NCBI GenBank assembly: GCA_022560025.1
Contig: JAFISE010000039.1
Coordinates: 124,001 to 188,000, forward strand
DNA from: Stagonosporopsis chrysanthemi
Taxonomy: Eukaryota > Ascomycota > Dothideomycetes > Pleosporales > Didymellaceae
Length of the DNA: 64,000 bases
Reading direction: 5' to 3'
Within the stretch, counting starts at the first letter, position 1. Each line of letters starts with the position of its first letter. The position numbers were made by a program, and so were the translations under genes. Under the pieces are notes generated by a model. That model ran no database searches. It was not told the DNA's origin and was given only the letters and a program-made list of their open reading frames with translations. Of the stretch, positions 23,043 through 33,951 are shown piece by piece.

Positions 23043-23854
23043 CTACGCTTTGTCTTTCTTTTGAGATATCCGGTACCTGAAAAATGGTTAGGTACACAGT
23101 TACAAATGAGTTTGAAGGAAATCGACTTACAAGAATAGTCTCTCCTTTGACCACACCGGCTTGTCAGGATCATCCTCCACCTCTCGTACATCAAACATCT
23201 TCCCTGCAGTCTTCATGAATGTCAAATCCGCCCGACGCCTTCTCTTGAAACAAAAGTAGCACACCGAGTTGGGTCCGATGATGTCCTTGAGCGTTTGCTG
23301 TAGCAGGGGGAAGGCGGGTTCGAAGTATACGCAATCCGCTGCGAGGATAACATCCGGGTACTGAGGTAAGTTAGACGGTGTTGGCTGTCCCCAGTCGTAA
23401 ATGGAAGCCTCAACACGGCCCGAGAGGTCATTCAGCCCGATGTTCTTCTTCATCAGCTCAAACATTTCGTCCTGGTCTGTGATCTGCAGCGTTGTCGTCA
23501 CGTTGCACCCGACTGCCACAGCCAGTCCGACAAGGCCGCCGCCAGCGCCCAGTTCAATACTAACACGGTCAAACAAAGAACAGTCAGCTGAGGGTCTGAT
23601 TTTAGAACTCACATTGTTTTCCCCGCAAGGCCGTCTCTGTGCTTTCGCAGCATATACTTTCCTAGCACCATACCGGCCGGCCATAGTTGCCCTCCACACC
23701 CGTTCTTGAGATCCTCGTACACTTTCAGTGGGGGCGAGAGGACGCCATCAAAGTCCACTTCCGCCACGCCTGCAGACTTGATGGGCGCGGGTGGCACATA
23801 ATCCAGCTGGTGGACGCCGAAAATATCGTTTTCCTCGTCGTCTGAGGCAGTCAT
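23043..23854 (-). CDS. EFM6: Protein-lysine N-methyltransferase EFM6-like
   Basis: Seven-beta-strand SAM-dependent methyltransferase of the METTL21-like group. The yeast member Efm6 methylates a lysine of translation elongation factor eEF1A. Three exons: 23854-23613, 23559-23131, 23076-23043, giving 234 aa. Visible family features are VDFDGVLSPPLKVYEDL and GCGGQLWPAGMVL ahead of the SAM-binding motif IELGAGGGLVGLAVAVG, and the post-motif DVILAADCVYFEPAFPLL. The last exon adds only 11 residues after a canonical GTAAGT...CAG intron; unspliced, the frame would end one codon into the intron. Substrate assignment is by family knowledge only. Confidence 0.88.
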
Positions 23855-24384
23855 TTTTGAGGGCTGGGGTATACGGATTAGAGACGTGAAGGTGCATTTT
23901 GTCGGATCTAGACCATTTCGACTAGCGCGAGCAAGTGGGGCAGCTTTTCCTACGAGGCATTCTAAGAGCACATCTTCCTCACAGCGGTCAATGTCGTTGC
24001 CATGTCTCTGCCCATGCTCAATATTGCGGCATTTGGACCCGCAAGTGTCGGGTAATAGGACACCAACCGTAGTCGCCGCAAACGCACCGTATCATGCCAG
24101 CGGGAGACAGCTCCTTATCAGCACGCCTCAACTTCCGCTCGGGAGATCTCCGCCAATCGCAAACAAGTTCTCGAGGCATATCAAACACCGCATCTCTGGG
24201 CATGCTCGAAAGAGGAGAAGAGCTACCCCGGACGCGCTCAATCGAGGCTGCATGATTGCGTATTAAATGTAGCTTGTCCAGCTTCTACTTGACGACACCT
24301 GTAAATATCATCTTCATTGTGCTTAACTGGGAACCTAGCCGTCATTGCAGCTTTCCTGCGTGTTGGTGATTCGCGCAGTCCGTC
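23855..24384. promoter_or_regulatory. Divergent EFM6/ammonium transporter promoter region
   Basis: 530 nt between divergent start codons. No gene supported. No GATA-factor cluster was examined exhaustively, so nitrogen control of the transporter is not claimed. Confidence 0.45.
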
Positions 24385-25965
24385 ATGGGTCTTCCTACAG
24401 AGGTGTTGAAGGCCTGGGAGGCGTGCGATCGTACTGACACGCTCTTCGTTCTTGTGTGCAGCGTCTTCTGTAGGTGACATGCACTCCATTGTGCTTCATC
24501 TCTCCCTCCGTTGATTTTGTTCACTAACAAGTATCAGGCTGGGGTATCATCCCGGGTAGGTGCTGCTAACACGACTTTCGAGACACCAACTAAACTCCTC
24601 CGCCAGCCGTCGGCCTCGCATATTCAGGCTATACTACACGCTCGAACTCACTCGCCGCAGTGATACCATCAGTTCTCGCCGTTATTGTCTGCACAATCCA
24701 GTGGTTTTTGATAGGCTACACTCTCACGTATAGTGAGGGTGGCCCGGTGTTCGGCGACTTCACCTATGCATTCCACCGCAACGTGCTCGCGGAGCCGGTC
24801 GGAACCATTCCTGCAATCCTGTTCAGTTTCTTCCAGCTCGTTTTCCAGGCTACGGTTTGCGCGATCGCTGTGGGCGGAGCGTGCGAACGCGGGAGACTGC
24901 TGCCTTTGATTCCGTTCATATTCGTGAGTCAGGCCAGAACTTATCGACGAAGTGCTGCTAACTAGGCGTTCCAGCTTTGGTCCACGTTTATTTACAACCC
25001 GCTCGCGCACATGGTCTGGGGCGGCGGGTTCTTGCAGAATCTCGGCGTCCTCGACTTCGCAGGTGGCACACCCGTGCACATAAATAGCGGCGCAACTTGC
25101 ACCGCCATCAGCGTGTACCTCTCCTACCCGCTCTTCCGCTCCCGCAAGTCTGCTGTCCGCACGCCCTCACATCTGGTCATTCACCGCCCAGTCAATTCTC
25201 TATGCCAGCTGCTCGCTATGATCAGTATTTGGGGCTCGTGGCTGGCCTTCGATGCCGGGACGACACTGGCATTCAATTTCAAATCTGTCATGGCGCTGTG
25301 CGTTACCAATCTGTGCGCTGCTAGTGGTGCGATGACATGGATGCTGTACACGTACCTCGAGGTTGGGCGATGGAGTCTGGACAGCTGTTTTATGGGGGCT
25401 ATTTCGGGACTCATCATGATCACGCCATCTGCGGGCTTCATCGATATGCCGTCAGCGATGTGCTTTGGCATCGTTGGCGCGCTGTTCTGTCGGCAGATGC
25501 TGAGGATCAAGTTTACTGATGTTGCGCGTAGATGGAGGTGGGTGGACCACGGCGACACGTTTGCGACACATTGTCTGGGGGGCTTTCTGGCAACGATTGG
25601 AACAGGCTGTCTTGCGAGAAAGGAAGTCGCGGGATACGACGGGGTGACCGAGATCGTAGGTGGCGTGTTTTTTGACGGCAATGTGAGACAGCTTGGTATT
25701 CAGATCGTGGAAGCACTAGTTGGCTTTACATGGTCGTTTGTTGGAAGCTACACGATATATGCATTGATTGACTGCGTGCCGGGATTTGAGGTGCTTGCTG
25801 AAGACAAGTGAGTATCTCTTTCGAGACTGTAAATACAGGCTGACACGTGGCAGGGACATTATTGCTGGATTGGATGCAAGCCAAATGGACGAGGAGACGT
25901 TATGGACAGAGACACAGAAGTACTCGCCATTTGCGGAGCCGAACGGTGAGCTGCATCTCGATTAG
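24385..25965 (+). CDS. Ammonium transporter, Amt/Mep family
   Basis: Plasma-membrane ammonium channel/transporter. Five exons: 24385-24469, 24538-24555, 24607-24923, 24966-25807, 25854-25965, giving 457 aa. Exon 1 reads MGLPTEVLKAWEACDRTDTL; an 18-nt microexon supplies CWGIIP, and exon 3 continues VGLAYSGYTTRSNSL, matching the first two Amt helices. The pore histidines are present: one in FAGGTPVHINSG, preceded by the conserved Asp of LDFAGG, and the second in FATHCLGGF. About 11 membrane segments are expected. The sequence is divergent from the main Mep proteins (short loops, SGATCTAISVYL after the first His). The cytosolic tail is short (DIIAGLDASQMDEETLW...). All introns are GT-AG. Without the microexon the reading frame cannot be joined across the first helix. 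Confidence 0.88.
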
Positions 25966-26195
25966 TCGTAATGGAGGTGAAGTGGAGTACCTAGATCAAG
26001 CACGCCCACTGAAAGAATGACTGAGAGCTGGATCAAATACTTTGTATAGTTATGAACAAGGCTCTGCTCTTGAATATAAACGGAGTTCCTCTGTCTATGA
26101 CTTTCGTGATGTCGTTGTGCTTACTTGCCACTTTGTAAAGCAAGCTAGTCGAGCAGTTTTGAGGTGTGTTAGGGAACCTGCGCCGATGCTAGAGT

Positions 26196-27642
26196 CTAGT
26201 AGTCGTCGCCGCGACTGATGACCTCCTTGACGTTTGGTCGGAGGATGAGTGTCTGCTTGGGGTTAGCGCTTCTGCTTGTTATGGTGAGTAGAGAATGACC
26301 TACGTGTTCACTCTGTGCTGTGTAACTGCCCTTTATGTCGCACAGGGGTGGGTAAGCCTCGACAATACCTGCAGAGACCAAGTTGTTCAGACCAAGCAGG
26401 TACTTGTCGTGACCCAGACGATCCAAATAACGCCTGCACCACGGCAGCGTACCAAAGTTCTTCGTGATCGAGTTCAGCAATGTCTTCGCACTCGACACCC
26501 TCAGTGCGACCTTTGGCGCATCCGGGCGCAGCGCATAATGACTTGTCTCCATGTCATCACGGACATAACCCTTTCCGGTGGAACCGAAGGTCTCAATAGC
26601 AAAGGTCTCACCCTCTTCCATCTTTGTCTGGTCGCTGCCCTTGACGATAGGCACCGTCTTGCCGCCGTGGATGGTGTAGTGACCAATGCTGTGTCCGTTC
26701 AGATTGCGAATGCACTTGACAGGCAGCATCTGCCCCTTGATCTCGACCTCGTAGCTCTCCATGACTTCCTGAATCGCAGCACCAATATCGCTCATGCGCA
26801 CGTCGATACCAGCTTCCTTGACACCAGCGTCCGTGGCAGCTTTGCACGCCTGGACGAGGTTGTCATATACAGGGTCGAAGGTTACGGTGAAGGCGCTGTC
26901 AACGATGCGGCCGTTAATGTGTACACCGAAGTCGACCTTCATAACGTCCTCGTAGTTCACGACCATCTTGTTGCCCGCATTGGGCGTGTAGTGGGCAGCA
27001 CAGTGGTTGATGCTGAGACCAGTGGGGAAACCCATTCCAGCAATTTGAGCGTCTCCAGGCTCAAGTCCCATGTGTCCTGTGAGATGGCGAACCGAGTCTT
27101 CAATGCCCTCGGCAATCTCGGTGAGGCCCATGCCCGGCTTGATCCACTTCTGCGCCCATTGCCTGACCTGACGGTGGATCTCTGCGCCCTTGCGGTATTC
27201 GTTCAGGAAGTCGTTGTTCATGCGGTCGAGGTGGCGCTTCTCCTCATTGGTTGTGCGGTAGCTGTTCTCGTCGAGGTACTCGCAGATTTGGCCTTCAGGG
27301 TAGACATTGTTGGGATACAGGTCTGATAGAGGCACGCGCGGCGGAGAGGTCTGGGTTTTGGCACCACCAGCACCGGCCTTCTTCTTCTTCCTGGGCTTTC
27401 TCTTCTTCTTTTTTTTGGCAGCACCCTCAGCGGCTCCCTCCGCGCCCTCCTCAGCCTCGTTCTCGTCTTCGGAGTCCTCGGGCTCTGCGCCCTCGGCTGG
27501 CTTCTCGCTCTTCTGTGCTGCGCCGTTGATGGGTTTGCTCTGGGCGTCGTCCACTGCTTGTTGTTAATGGTGTATGTGCACAGAAAGAGAGTGTGTACAT
27601 ACACTTCAAGTCGGCGACGCCGCTTTCTACTTGGGCCGCCAT
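26196..27642 (-). CDS. MAP2: Methionine aminopeptidase 2
   Basis: Removes N-terminal methionine from nascent proteins; a cytosolic dinuclear-metal enzyme and target of fumagillin. Three exons: 27642-27603, 27556-26304, 26252-26196, giving 449 aa. Exon 1 is MAAQVESGVADLK; the intron GTATGT...AAG joins to an acidic stretch and a polylysine block (AAKKKKKRKPRKKKK) that in homologues binds ribosomes and eIF2. The catalytic domain shows SINHCAAHYTPN, KVDFGVHINGRIVDSAFTV (two Asp metal ligands), NGHSIGHYTIHGG (His ligand), and AIETFGSTGKG (Glu ligand). The last intron (51 nt, 26303-26253) is a multiple of three and free of stops, so genomic reading passes through it; splicing gives the expected SEHTLILRPNVKEVISRGDDY end. 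Divergent to the J-protein gene over 223 nt. Confidence 0.95.
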
Positions 27643-27865
27643 GGTGTGCTGTGTGGCAGTGGTGGTTGCGCGCGGGGTGGATTTTATTCTCGCTGGTCTC
27701 CCAACTCCGCGACGGCAGGCCGGCGTTCGAGAGGTCTCTCGGTTGCACTTGCCCTGCGTTTAGGGCCTGTCATGACATCAGACAGCCGTTACATGCACTT
27801 CGCTTTTCTCCCCCAAGTGTCATTCTCTTCTCTTCTCGTCACTCTCTTCTCAACCGGAATGGGCG

Positions 27866-28711
27866 ATGCCATCCCGCCCTTCTCTCCTCGTCCGGCCACT
27901 CGTGCGCCCCCAATGGACATGCCCGTCATGTCGTCCGCACGCTCGTTTCTTGCACGCGACAGCTCCTCGCTCCGATAGCCCTCCGAACCACTACGAAACA
28001 CTCCAAGTCGCACCCACAGCAGACCCAAAGGATATCAAGAAACAGTTCTATGCGCTGTCCAAGAAGAACCATCCAGATCATAACAAGGACGATCCTTCCG
28101 CGTCGACGCGCTTCGTCGCTATAAGTGAAGCCTACCACACGCTCTCTGTGCCAGAGAAGCGCGCGCAGTATGATGCGCAATTGCATCAAGCTGAGCGTCG
28201 CTCTGGGTGGGGCAGAGGAGGCGGGGGCGGACATTCTCCCGGAAGCTATAGTTCAGCAAGCTATGCTGGATCCAGGCCTGCTACTGGCTTGAATAAGAAG
28301 AGAGGCACGTTTCGCGGGCCGCCCCCGAGCTTCTACAACAGTGGAGGGTACGGCAGACATGGTGCGAAAAGAGCGGAGTATGCGCATCACAACCCGAACC
28401 CTGAGGGTCAAGAGACAGGGCCGGAGAGTCATGGAGAACAAGGAGGGTATGGGCCAGGACAGCAGCGACAGGGCCATGACGTGCCGCATTTTGACAACAT
28501 GCGACATAAGCAAGTTCATGACCAGATTCAGGAGCACATATTGAAGGGGCGGCAGCGGGCAAAACTTCATCGTAGAGACGAGGAGTACGCAAGGGGAGGG
28601 AGTCACCTGTCCAGGTTTCTGGTCGTTAGCGGCATTGTAGGCGCCATAGGCGTTTTTGTGAATGTGTTCGATAAGAGCGGCCACGAGAAACCGCGGAAAG
28701 CTGTAATATAG
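27866..28711 (+). CDS. Mitochondrial J-domain protein with C-terminal membrane anchor
   Basis: Single exon, 281 aa. The N-terminus is basic and Ser/Arg rich (RPLVRPQWTCPSCRPHARF), as in mitochondrial presequences. The J-domain (about residues 42-105) has NHYETLQVAPTADPKDIKKQ and the essential HPD in KKNHPDHNKD, so Hsp70 stimulation is expected. A long Gly/Arg/His-rich segment follows, then a single hydrophobic helix near the C-terminus (FLVVSGIVGAIGVFVNVF). This order resembles yeast Jid1 and animal DNAJC30/DNAJC4 types, by family knowledge. No zinc-finger or client-binding domain is present. Convergent with the VDAC gene over 187 nt. Confidence 0.85.
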   Translation: MPSRPSLLVRPLVRPQWTCPSCRPHARFLHATAPRSDSPPNHYETLQVAPTADPKDIKKQFYALSKKNHPDHNKDDPSASTRFVAISEAYHTLSVPEKRAQYDAQLHQAERRSGWGRGGGGGHSPGSYSSASYAGSRPATGLNKKRGTFRGPPPSFYNSGGYGRHGAKRAEYAHHNPNPEGQETGPESHGEQGGYGPGQQRQGHDVPHFDNMRHKQVHDQIQEHILKGRQRAKLHRRDEEYARGGSHLSRFLVVSGIVGAIGVFVNVFDKSGHEKPRKAVI

Positions 28712-28898
28712 GTCTTGTCGCGACATTGACCACAGCGCAAGAGGATTTTCAAAACTTTGCATTGAGACAATGGTGTACATGCCAAATAGCCATACTACAG
28801 TCGCTCACTGCATCCAGACTGAGGCGCTTCGCTACAGAACCAAATAGGAATCTAGAACGATCACGGTCTTTCTCGCCCAATATACACACGTCATCCGC

Positions 28899-30169
28899 TT
28901 AACCCTCAAAGGTGAAGCTGGTGCCGAGCTTGTGGCCGGCCTCGTTGAGCTTCTGGGTATCGAAAGAGCCACCAATACCGAAGGTCAGACCGCTGTTGAC
29001 CTTGGTGTTGTAGGCGAGGGAAGCAATGCCGAGGTTGTTGATCTTGGCCTGCGCAATGTTAATCATGGAAAGACGGAGGGTTCCGAGCAGATACGCACCT
29101 TAGCGAAGGACGCAGGGTCAAGCTTGTACTTGGCAGCAAGCTCAAGACCGACGTTGGAGCCGGACTTGGAGTCCCAGGTAGCCTTAGCACCAGCCTCAAC
29201 AGCAGGGTTAACCTTCTGGTAGTAGGCGGCGGAGAAGACGCTCAGGGAGTTGGTGGCAGTGATAGCGGCGTTGTAGAGAGGTGTGGTGTAACCAACAGCG
29301 GCGCTGTACTTGGTGATGGTGGCTTTCTGGACATCGTAGCCAACCTCGCCACCAACAACGAAGCCCTCGTGGGAAACGACGGCATCGGCAACAGCGCCAA
29401 TGGCACCAGCGGCAGAGTAGTCAGCGAAGACACGGCCGTGGAAGTTGGGCTGCTTGAAGTGGAAGTTGACCTTCTGGCCCTTGTTGCCGGCAGCAGGGCT
29501 GAAATTGGAGAGGACTTCGGTCTTCAGGCCGCTGGCGAAGGTGTCGTTGAGCTCGACCTTGGTAGCGAGGACATTGGCGGTGTTCCAGGACTGGGTGATG
29601 CTGATGCCTGGACATGTTGTCGTCAGCAAGTTGATGTGATAGCCTGTGACGGCAGTTTTGCCGCCCGGGGGCTGTGAGAAGTGAAAGATGGTGGTCTGTA
29701 GTGTCTTTGTCGACTGGACTGGTATGGATAGTGATACTGAACGAGGAGTGAAGAAAGTGAATGCCGTACCGTTGGAAAGAGCCTTCTTTCCCTCAAGCTG
29801 AATAGTCTGTGAGTCTTTTGCGGCCGCCCGTCGGATGCGCTTGAGCTTACGGAAGAGGCGACGGGGCCAGAGTGAGGGGAGACGCCCTTGGCGGTGAAGT
29901 TGACACCGTTGGGAGCCTTGAGCTTAACCTCAAGGGCAGCTAGACAGAGGTCAGCGCGTGCCACCGGGGCTCAATTGGTTGTCCCGACCTGCGGCAGTGT
30001 GGTAGAAGTCCTTGTTGATAAGCTGGACGGGCGCAGGTCAGCGGACGCGGCTCTCGAAAGCTCCAGATAGGCGGCCCAAACATACGTCGTTCGATGCCTT
30101 GGCGATGTCGCCGAACGCCGGCGGCGGGAACTTGGGGACAAGCTTCTCGACCTTGACGAATTCAGTCAT
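28899..30169 (-). CDS. POR1: Mitochondrial outer-membrane porin (VDAC)
   Basis: Beta-barrel channel for metabolites across the mitochondrial outer membrane. Six exons: 30169-30086, 30022-29989, 29939-29851, 29806-29770, 29607-29099, 29048-28899, giving 300 aa. The two smallest exons are 34 and 37 nt. Visible family sequence: VPKFPPPAFGDIAKASNDLI at the N-terminal helix, LEVKLKAPNGVNF, ITQSWNTANVLATKVEL, GRVFADYSAAG, VGGEVGYDVQKATITKYSAA, and GLTFGIGGSFDTQKLNE near the end. Third codon positions are strongly biased to C/G, as expected for an abundant protein. Divergent from ARO2 over 1,065 nt. Confidence 0.95.
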
Positions 30170-31234
30170 GATGGATGATGGCGAAGGTGTGTATGTGTGT
30201 GTGGAGGATGGGTAGATGTGGTGATTGCGGTCGAGAGGTAAAGTTTGCGACGAAAACACCGCCTTGAGCTCAGGGTCCCGCTTGGCGCCTAGCGGGTTAG
30301 GTCCCACACGGCCGACAGCACTGGAAACGCGCTCCTGTCACGATTCCTCGCAATTCCCCAGACTATTATAGCCCCCATTTGGTGTCGTTGTTTTGACCAT
30401 GTTGCAAGAGGCGTCGCTTTTGTGGTTCGCGCTTCTCATTTGACGAGAGCCCTTTCCACCTGTCAGTTCGCTGTCGGCCCATGCACGGCACTGACCCTGG
30501 AGTACCAGGACCGCTGGTCATTATGCATAAGGTCGTCAGCCTTCATACAAGCCTTGGGTGAGTGGACAGCAGCCGCGTGATCATTGCTGTGCTGCCAGTC
30601 GACTCTTGTGCTCACCGTCTTGCTCTGGCCACCTTAAGAGCAGCAACTGTCACTTTGAGCTTGCTCTGGCATAGTCACCAGTCTTGTTGACCAGGCTGGA
30701 AAGGTAGTCACGTTCCTTACTCTCCATGCGACTCGCAAATGTCAGCTTAGGCTAGCCTGAGACTTGAGACAGAAGCATCGTTGGGCTTTTGCGAGCTTCG
30801 CTATGTAGCTGGGCACGCACAGGAACCGTAACAGCTCTGTGTTGTCGCTCTGCTGCCGGCATCACTAAGAATCACCAACGCTACCCTTCACGGCATGATG
30901 GTAGCAAATCATCTAGTGATGCTTTGCCATGCCCATATGGAGATGGTTTCTTCCAGTGGGTGTCAGCCCTACAGGCACGCGCTAGGCGGGCCTCCGAGAG
31001 CGGATCGATGAACTCTGACCATCGCCCCGCCAAATAATTTCCAGAGTGACTCCAACACCCATTACAGCAGCAACGTCGATCTACGCTTGCGCTTCACATA
31101 CGTCACTACTTGACCTCAAAGAGTCACGTAGGGTCTCGACTTTTCAACGCCCACAGCAAGCGATTGGTCTTTATTCTCAACTACAATAGCACACGAAGGG
31201 TGCTGAATAGCGAAACCTCCACACAACCACAGCC
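30170..31234. promoter_or_regulatory. Divergent VDAC/ARO2 intergenic region
   Basis: About 1.07 kb between divergent start codons, carrying both promoters. A GT-rich run lies just upstream of the VDAC start (about 30186-30205). No additional gene seen. Confidence 0.5.
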
Positions 31235-32560
31235 ATGTCGACTTTTGGCCAGCACTTCAAGGTCACTACGTGAGTCGGAACTTCTCAAGGGTTCATGAGC
31301 AGATCCTGATCTTTACCCAGCTATGGCGAGTCCCATTGTCTCAGCGTCGGTGCAATCATCGATGGCTGCCCCCCTGGCATGTCGCTCACTGAGGCCGACA
31401 TCCAGCCTCAGATGACCCGGCGACGACCCGGTCAATCTGCAATAACAACGCCCCGAAACGAGAAGGACAAGGTCGAGATCCAGTCAGGTACCGAGTTTGG
31501 CATCACATTGGGCACGCCCATTGGCATCCGGGTCATGAACGAAAACCAGCGCCCGAAGGACTACGGCAACAAGACCATGGACATGTACCCCAGGCCGAGC
31601 CACGCAGACTGGACCTACCTCGAGAAGTATGGCGTCAAGGCCAGCTCTGGTGGTGGAAGGAGTAGCGCACGTGAGACAATCGGTGAGTTGCATTACATCG
31701 CTAGCTACTGGTCAGCGTTCTAATGCTCCAAAGGACGAGTCGCTGCTGGCGCAATTGCGGAGAAATATCTGCGCGAGGCTTATGGTATTGAGATCGTCGC
31801 ATTCACAGCCTCCGTTGGCAACGAGTTCCTCTTCCCTCCCACACCAACGCACCCTTCGGCCTCCACCAACCCTGAATACTTGAGGATGATCGACACAATC
31901 GACCGCAAGACCGTCGACTCCTTCCTCCCTGTGCGATGCCCCCACGAAGAGAGCAACGAGCGCATGGAGAAACTGATCGGTGAGTACAAGGAGAGGGAAG
32001 ACAGCATTGGCGGCACAGTGACATGTGTCATTCGTAACTGTCCGACCGGGTTGGGAGAGCCGTGCTTTGACAAGCTCGAGGCAAAGCTTGCGCACGCTAT
32101 GCTCTCCATTCCAGCTACCAAGGGGTTCGAAATCGGATCTGGCTTCGGTGGTGCCCAGGTACCTGGGTCTATCCACAATGACGCCTTCATCAAGTCTCCT
32201 GCTGTTCCTGCAGGTGCAAACGGCACATCCAACTACCCGCGACCAAGGCTCACCACCAAAACTAACAACTCTGGCGGCATCCAGGGTGGAATTTCCAACG
32301 GTGCGCCCATCTACTTCAATGTGGCTTTCAAGCCCCCTGCCACAATTGGCCAGGCCCAAGCAACAGCGACTTACGACGAGGCGGAGGGCGTGCTCGAAGC
32401 TAAGGGCCGGCACGATCCGTGTGTGGTGCCTCGTGCGGTACCCATTGTTGAGACGATGGCGGCGTTGGTGATCATGGATGCGGTCCTGGCTCAGCAGGCG
32501 AGAGCGGGTGCAAGGAGCCTGTTGCCGCCCCGTGAGGGTGTCGTACCCATGCAGAAGTAG
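31235..32560 (+). CDS. ARO2: Chorismate synthase
   Basis: Last step of the shikimate pathway, converting EPSP to chorismate with reduced FMN. Three exons: 31235-31269, 31321-31682, 31734-32560, giving 407 aa. Start MSTFGQHFKVTTYGESHC is the family signature, split by the first intron. Further motifs: GAIIDGCPPGM, DMYPRPSHADWTYLEKYG, SSARETIGRVAAGAIAEKY (across intron 2), and near the end TTKTNNSGGIQGGISNG and GRHDPCVVPRAVPIVE. In fungi the enzyme is bifunctional with a flavin reductase activity. Length agrees with the family. Confidence 0.96.
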
Positions 32561-33951
32561 ACGCGGAGAGCCTAGCCACAATTTCCTTTCACGTCACATA
32601 TACAAGTAGAATTTTGATCTGGAAAAGTCGAATGTACACCAGCTCTTGTTACGTGCGCCCTATACAAAGAACGTATCCGCAACGTACACGCTCGATGCAT
32701 GTGTCTTGTATGAACGAAGGATTCGGTATTACGGCTCTTGCGAGATTGTTTGAGCCTAGAACACGGTCGATCTCGTCGTTTTCGGCCCTTCTGGTACAGC
32801 GATGTGTCTAGGAATTCCGATTGTTAAATCCAACGTCCTCGCACAGACGTTGGGATCGCGCGTCAAAAGCTGATGGACGAAGAGCAGTGGCTCGCAATGA
32901 CGTACATAGACCTTTCTGCCAGTAACTATAAAGACTTCGCAAGTGGCTTTGGCGAAGATGCGTTCTTGCAGGCCTGTGATTTGCCACAACTGGGCAAGGC
33001 CTCGACAACAGGAACGACTGACACATCTGAACGCCTTCGACCCTTGACTTGTCCAGAAAACACCAGTACCAGCAGTCTGGAAGACATCAGAGACCCTCGC
33101 AGGCTTCAATTCGGTCCGTTTACCCTGGAGGCGTGGATGACGCCAACAGGAGCCCCAGAGGTGATCATTACTGTCTCAAGGGCCTCCAACGGAAGCACAG
33201 CCCGTCCGCACATTGCTCAGCTGAAGTAAACACCACAAACTTACATAAGGCTTAGCATTATCGATGCGTCGAGATCCAGCAAATTCCTACCATGTGAGGT
33301 AGGCAGAAGAATGGCTCGGCCAAGAGGTTGGTTGAAAGGTGTTTGCCACCCTGATGCTAGCTACCTTATAGGCTACGGTAGGCTGATGGACCGCTCAAGC
33401 TCTAGATGGCAGCAAACGGCAAAGGACTAGGCGCATGCTTCGGTGCACCCGACCGACGGAGCCTCCGCTGCCCCCGACCCTAAAACTAGGGAAGGGGACC
33501 GCTCGGTTAAAACATGGGAATCTTTAGTTTTCGATTCGAATTCCCATATCAAGTGCCATCCTTGCAGCCATCGAGGTGCCTGCCCACGCGCGGCACGCTT
33601 CACCGAGAGCCACACGGATTTGAGCCTGGGACCCCTTGCGCGCAAACCCTTCGAGCCGTTACTGCTCCTTACCCATCGTGCATCTGGAGGATAGTGCCGC
33701 CACTGGTGCCGCGTCTGATCGTTGCTAGGCCTGCGGAACGATGAACTAAGGCAGGCGCGTTGATTCGAAGACAGTCTAGTCGCACGTCACATCTACCGAA
33801 TCCGAGTAGACCTGCCGTTACAGACGAAAGGTGGCTAACCCTTCGTTGCCAAATTCCCCATCTCCGAGCTGTGGCATGTCGAGAACTTGAGTTCTTCCAC
33901 CTCGGAGCGTGCGTGTCCTCTCTCATCTTCCGTTGCACACAAGCTGCTGCA
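32561..33951. other. Intergenic between ARO2 and the Zn2Cys6 gene
   Basis: About 1.4 kb. An ATG-initiated 118-codon plus-strand frame at 32873-33229 (DEEQWLAMTYIDLS...) has no recognisable domain and overlaps an equally long antisense frame, so it is not called as a gene. The frame upstream of 33952 stays open for some distance, so the regulator could start earlier. Confidence 0.5.

Noticed and set aside
26295..27326. 343-codon plus-strand frame opposite MAP2
   Set aside because: It lies wholly antisense to a clear enzyme gene and has no domain; codon bias of the sense strand produces such shadows.
31712..32581. 289-codon minus-strand frame opposite ARO2
   Set aside because: Antisense to conserved chorismate synthase exons, no domain.
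32873..33229. 118-codon plus-strand frame between ARO2 and the Zn2Cys6 gene
   Set aside because: ATG-initiated but without recognisable domain, and overlapped by an equally long antisense frame; not enough to call a gene.
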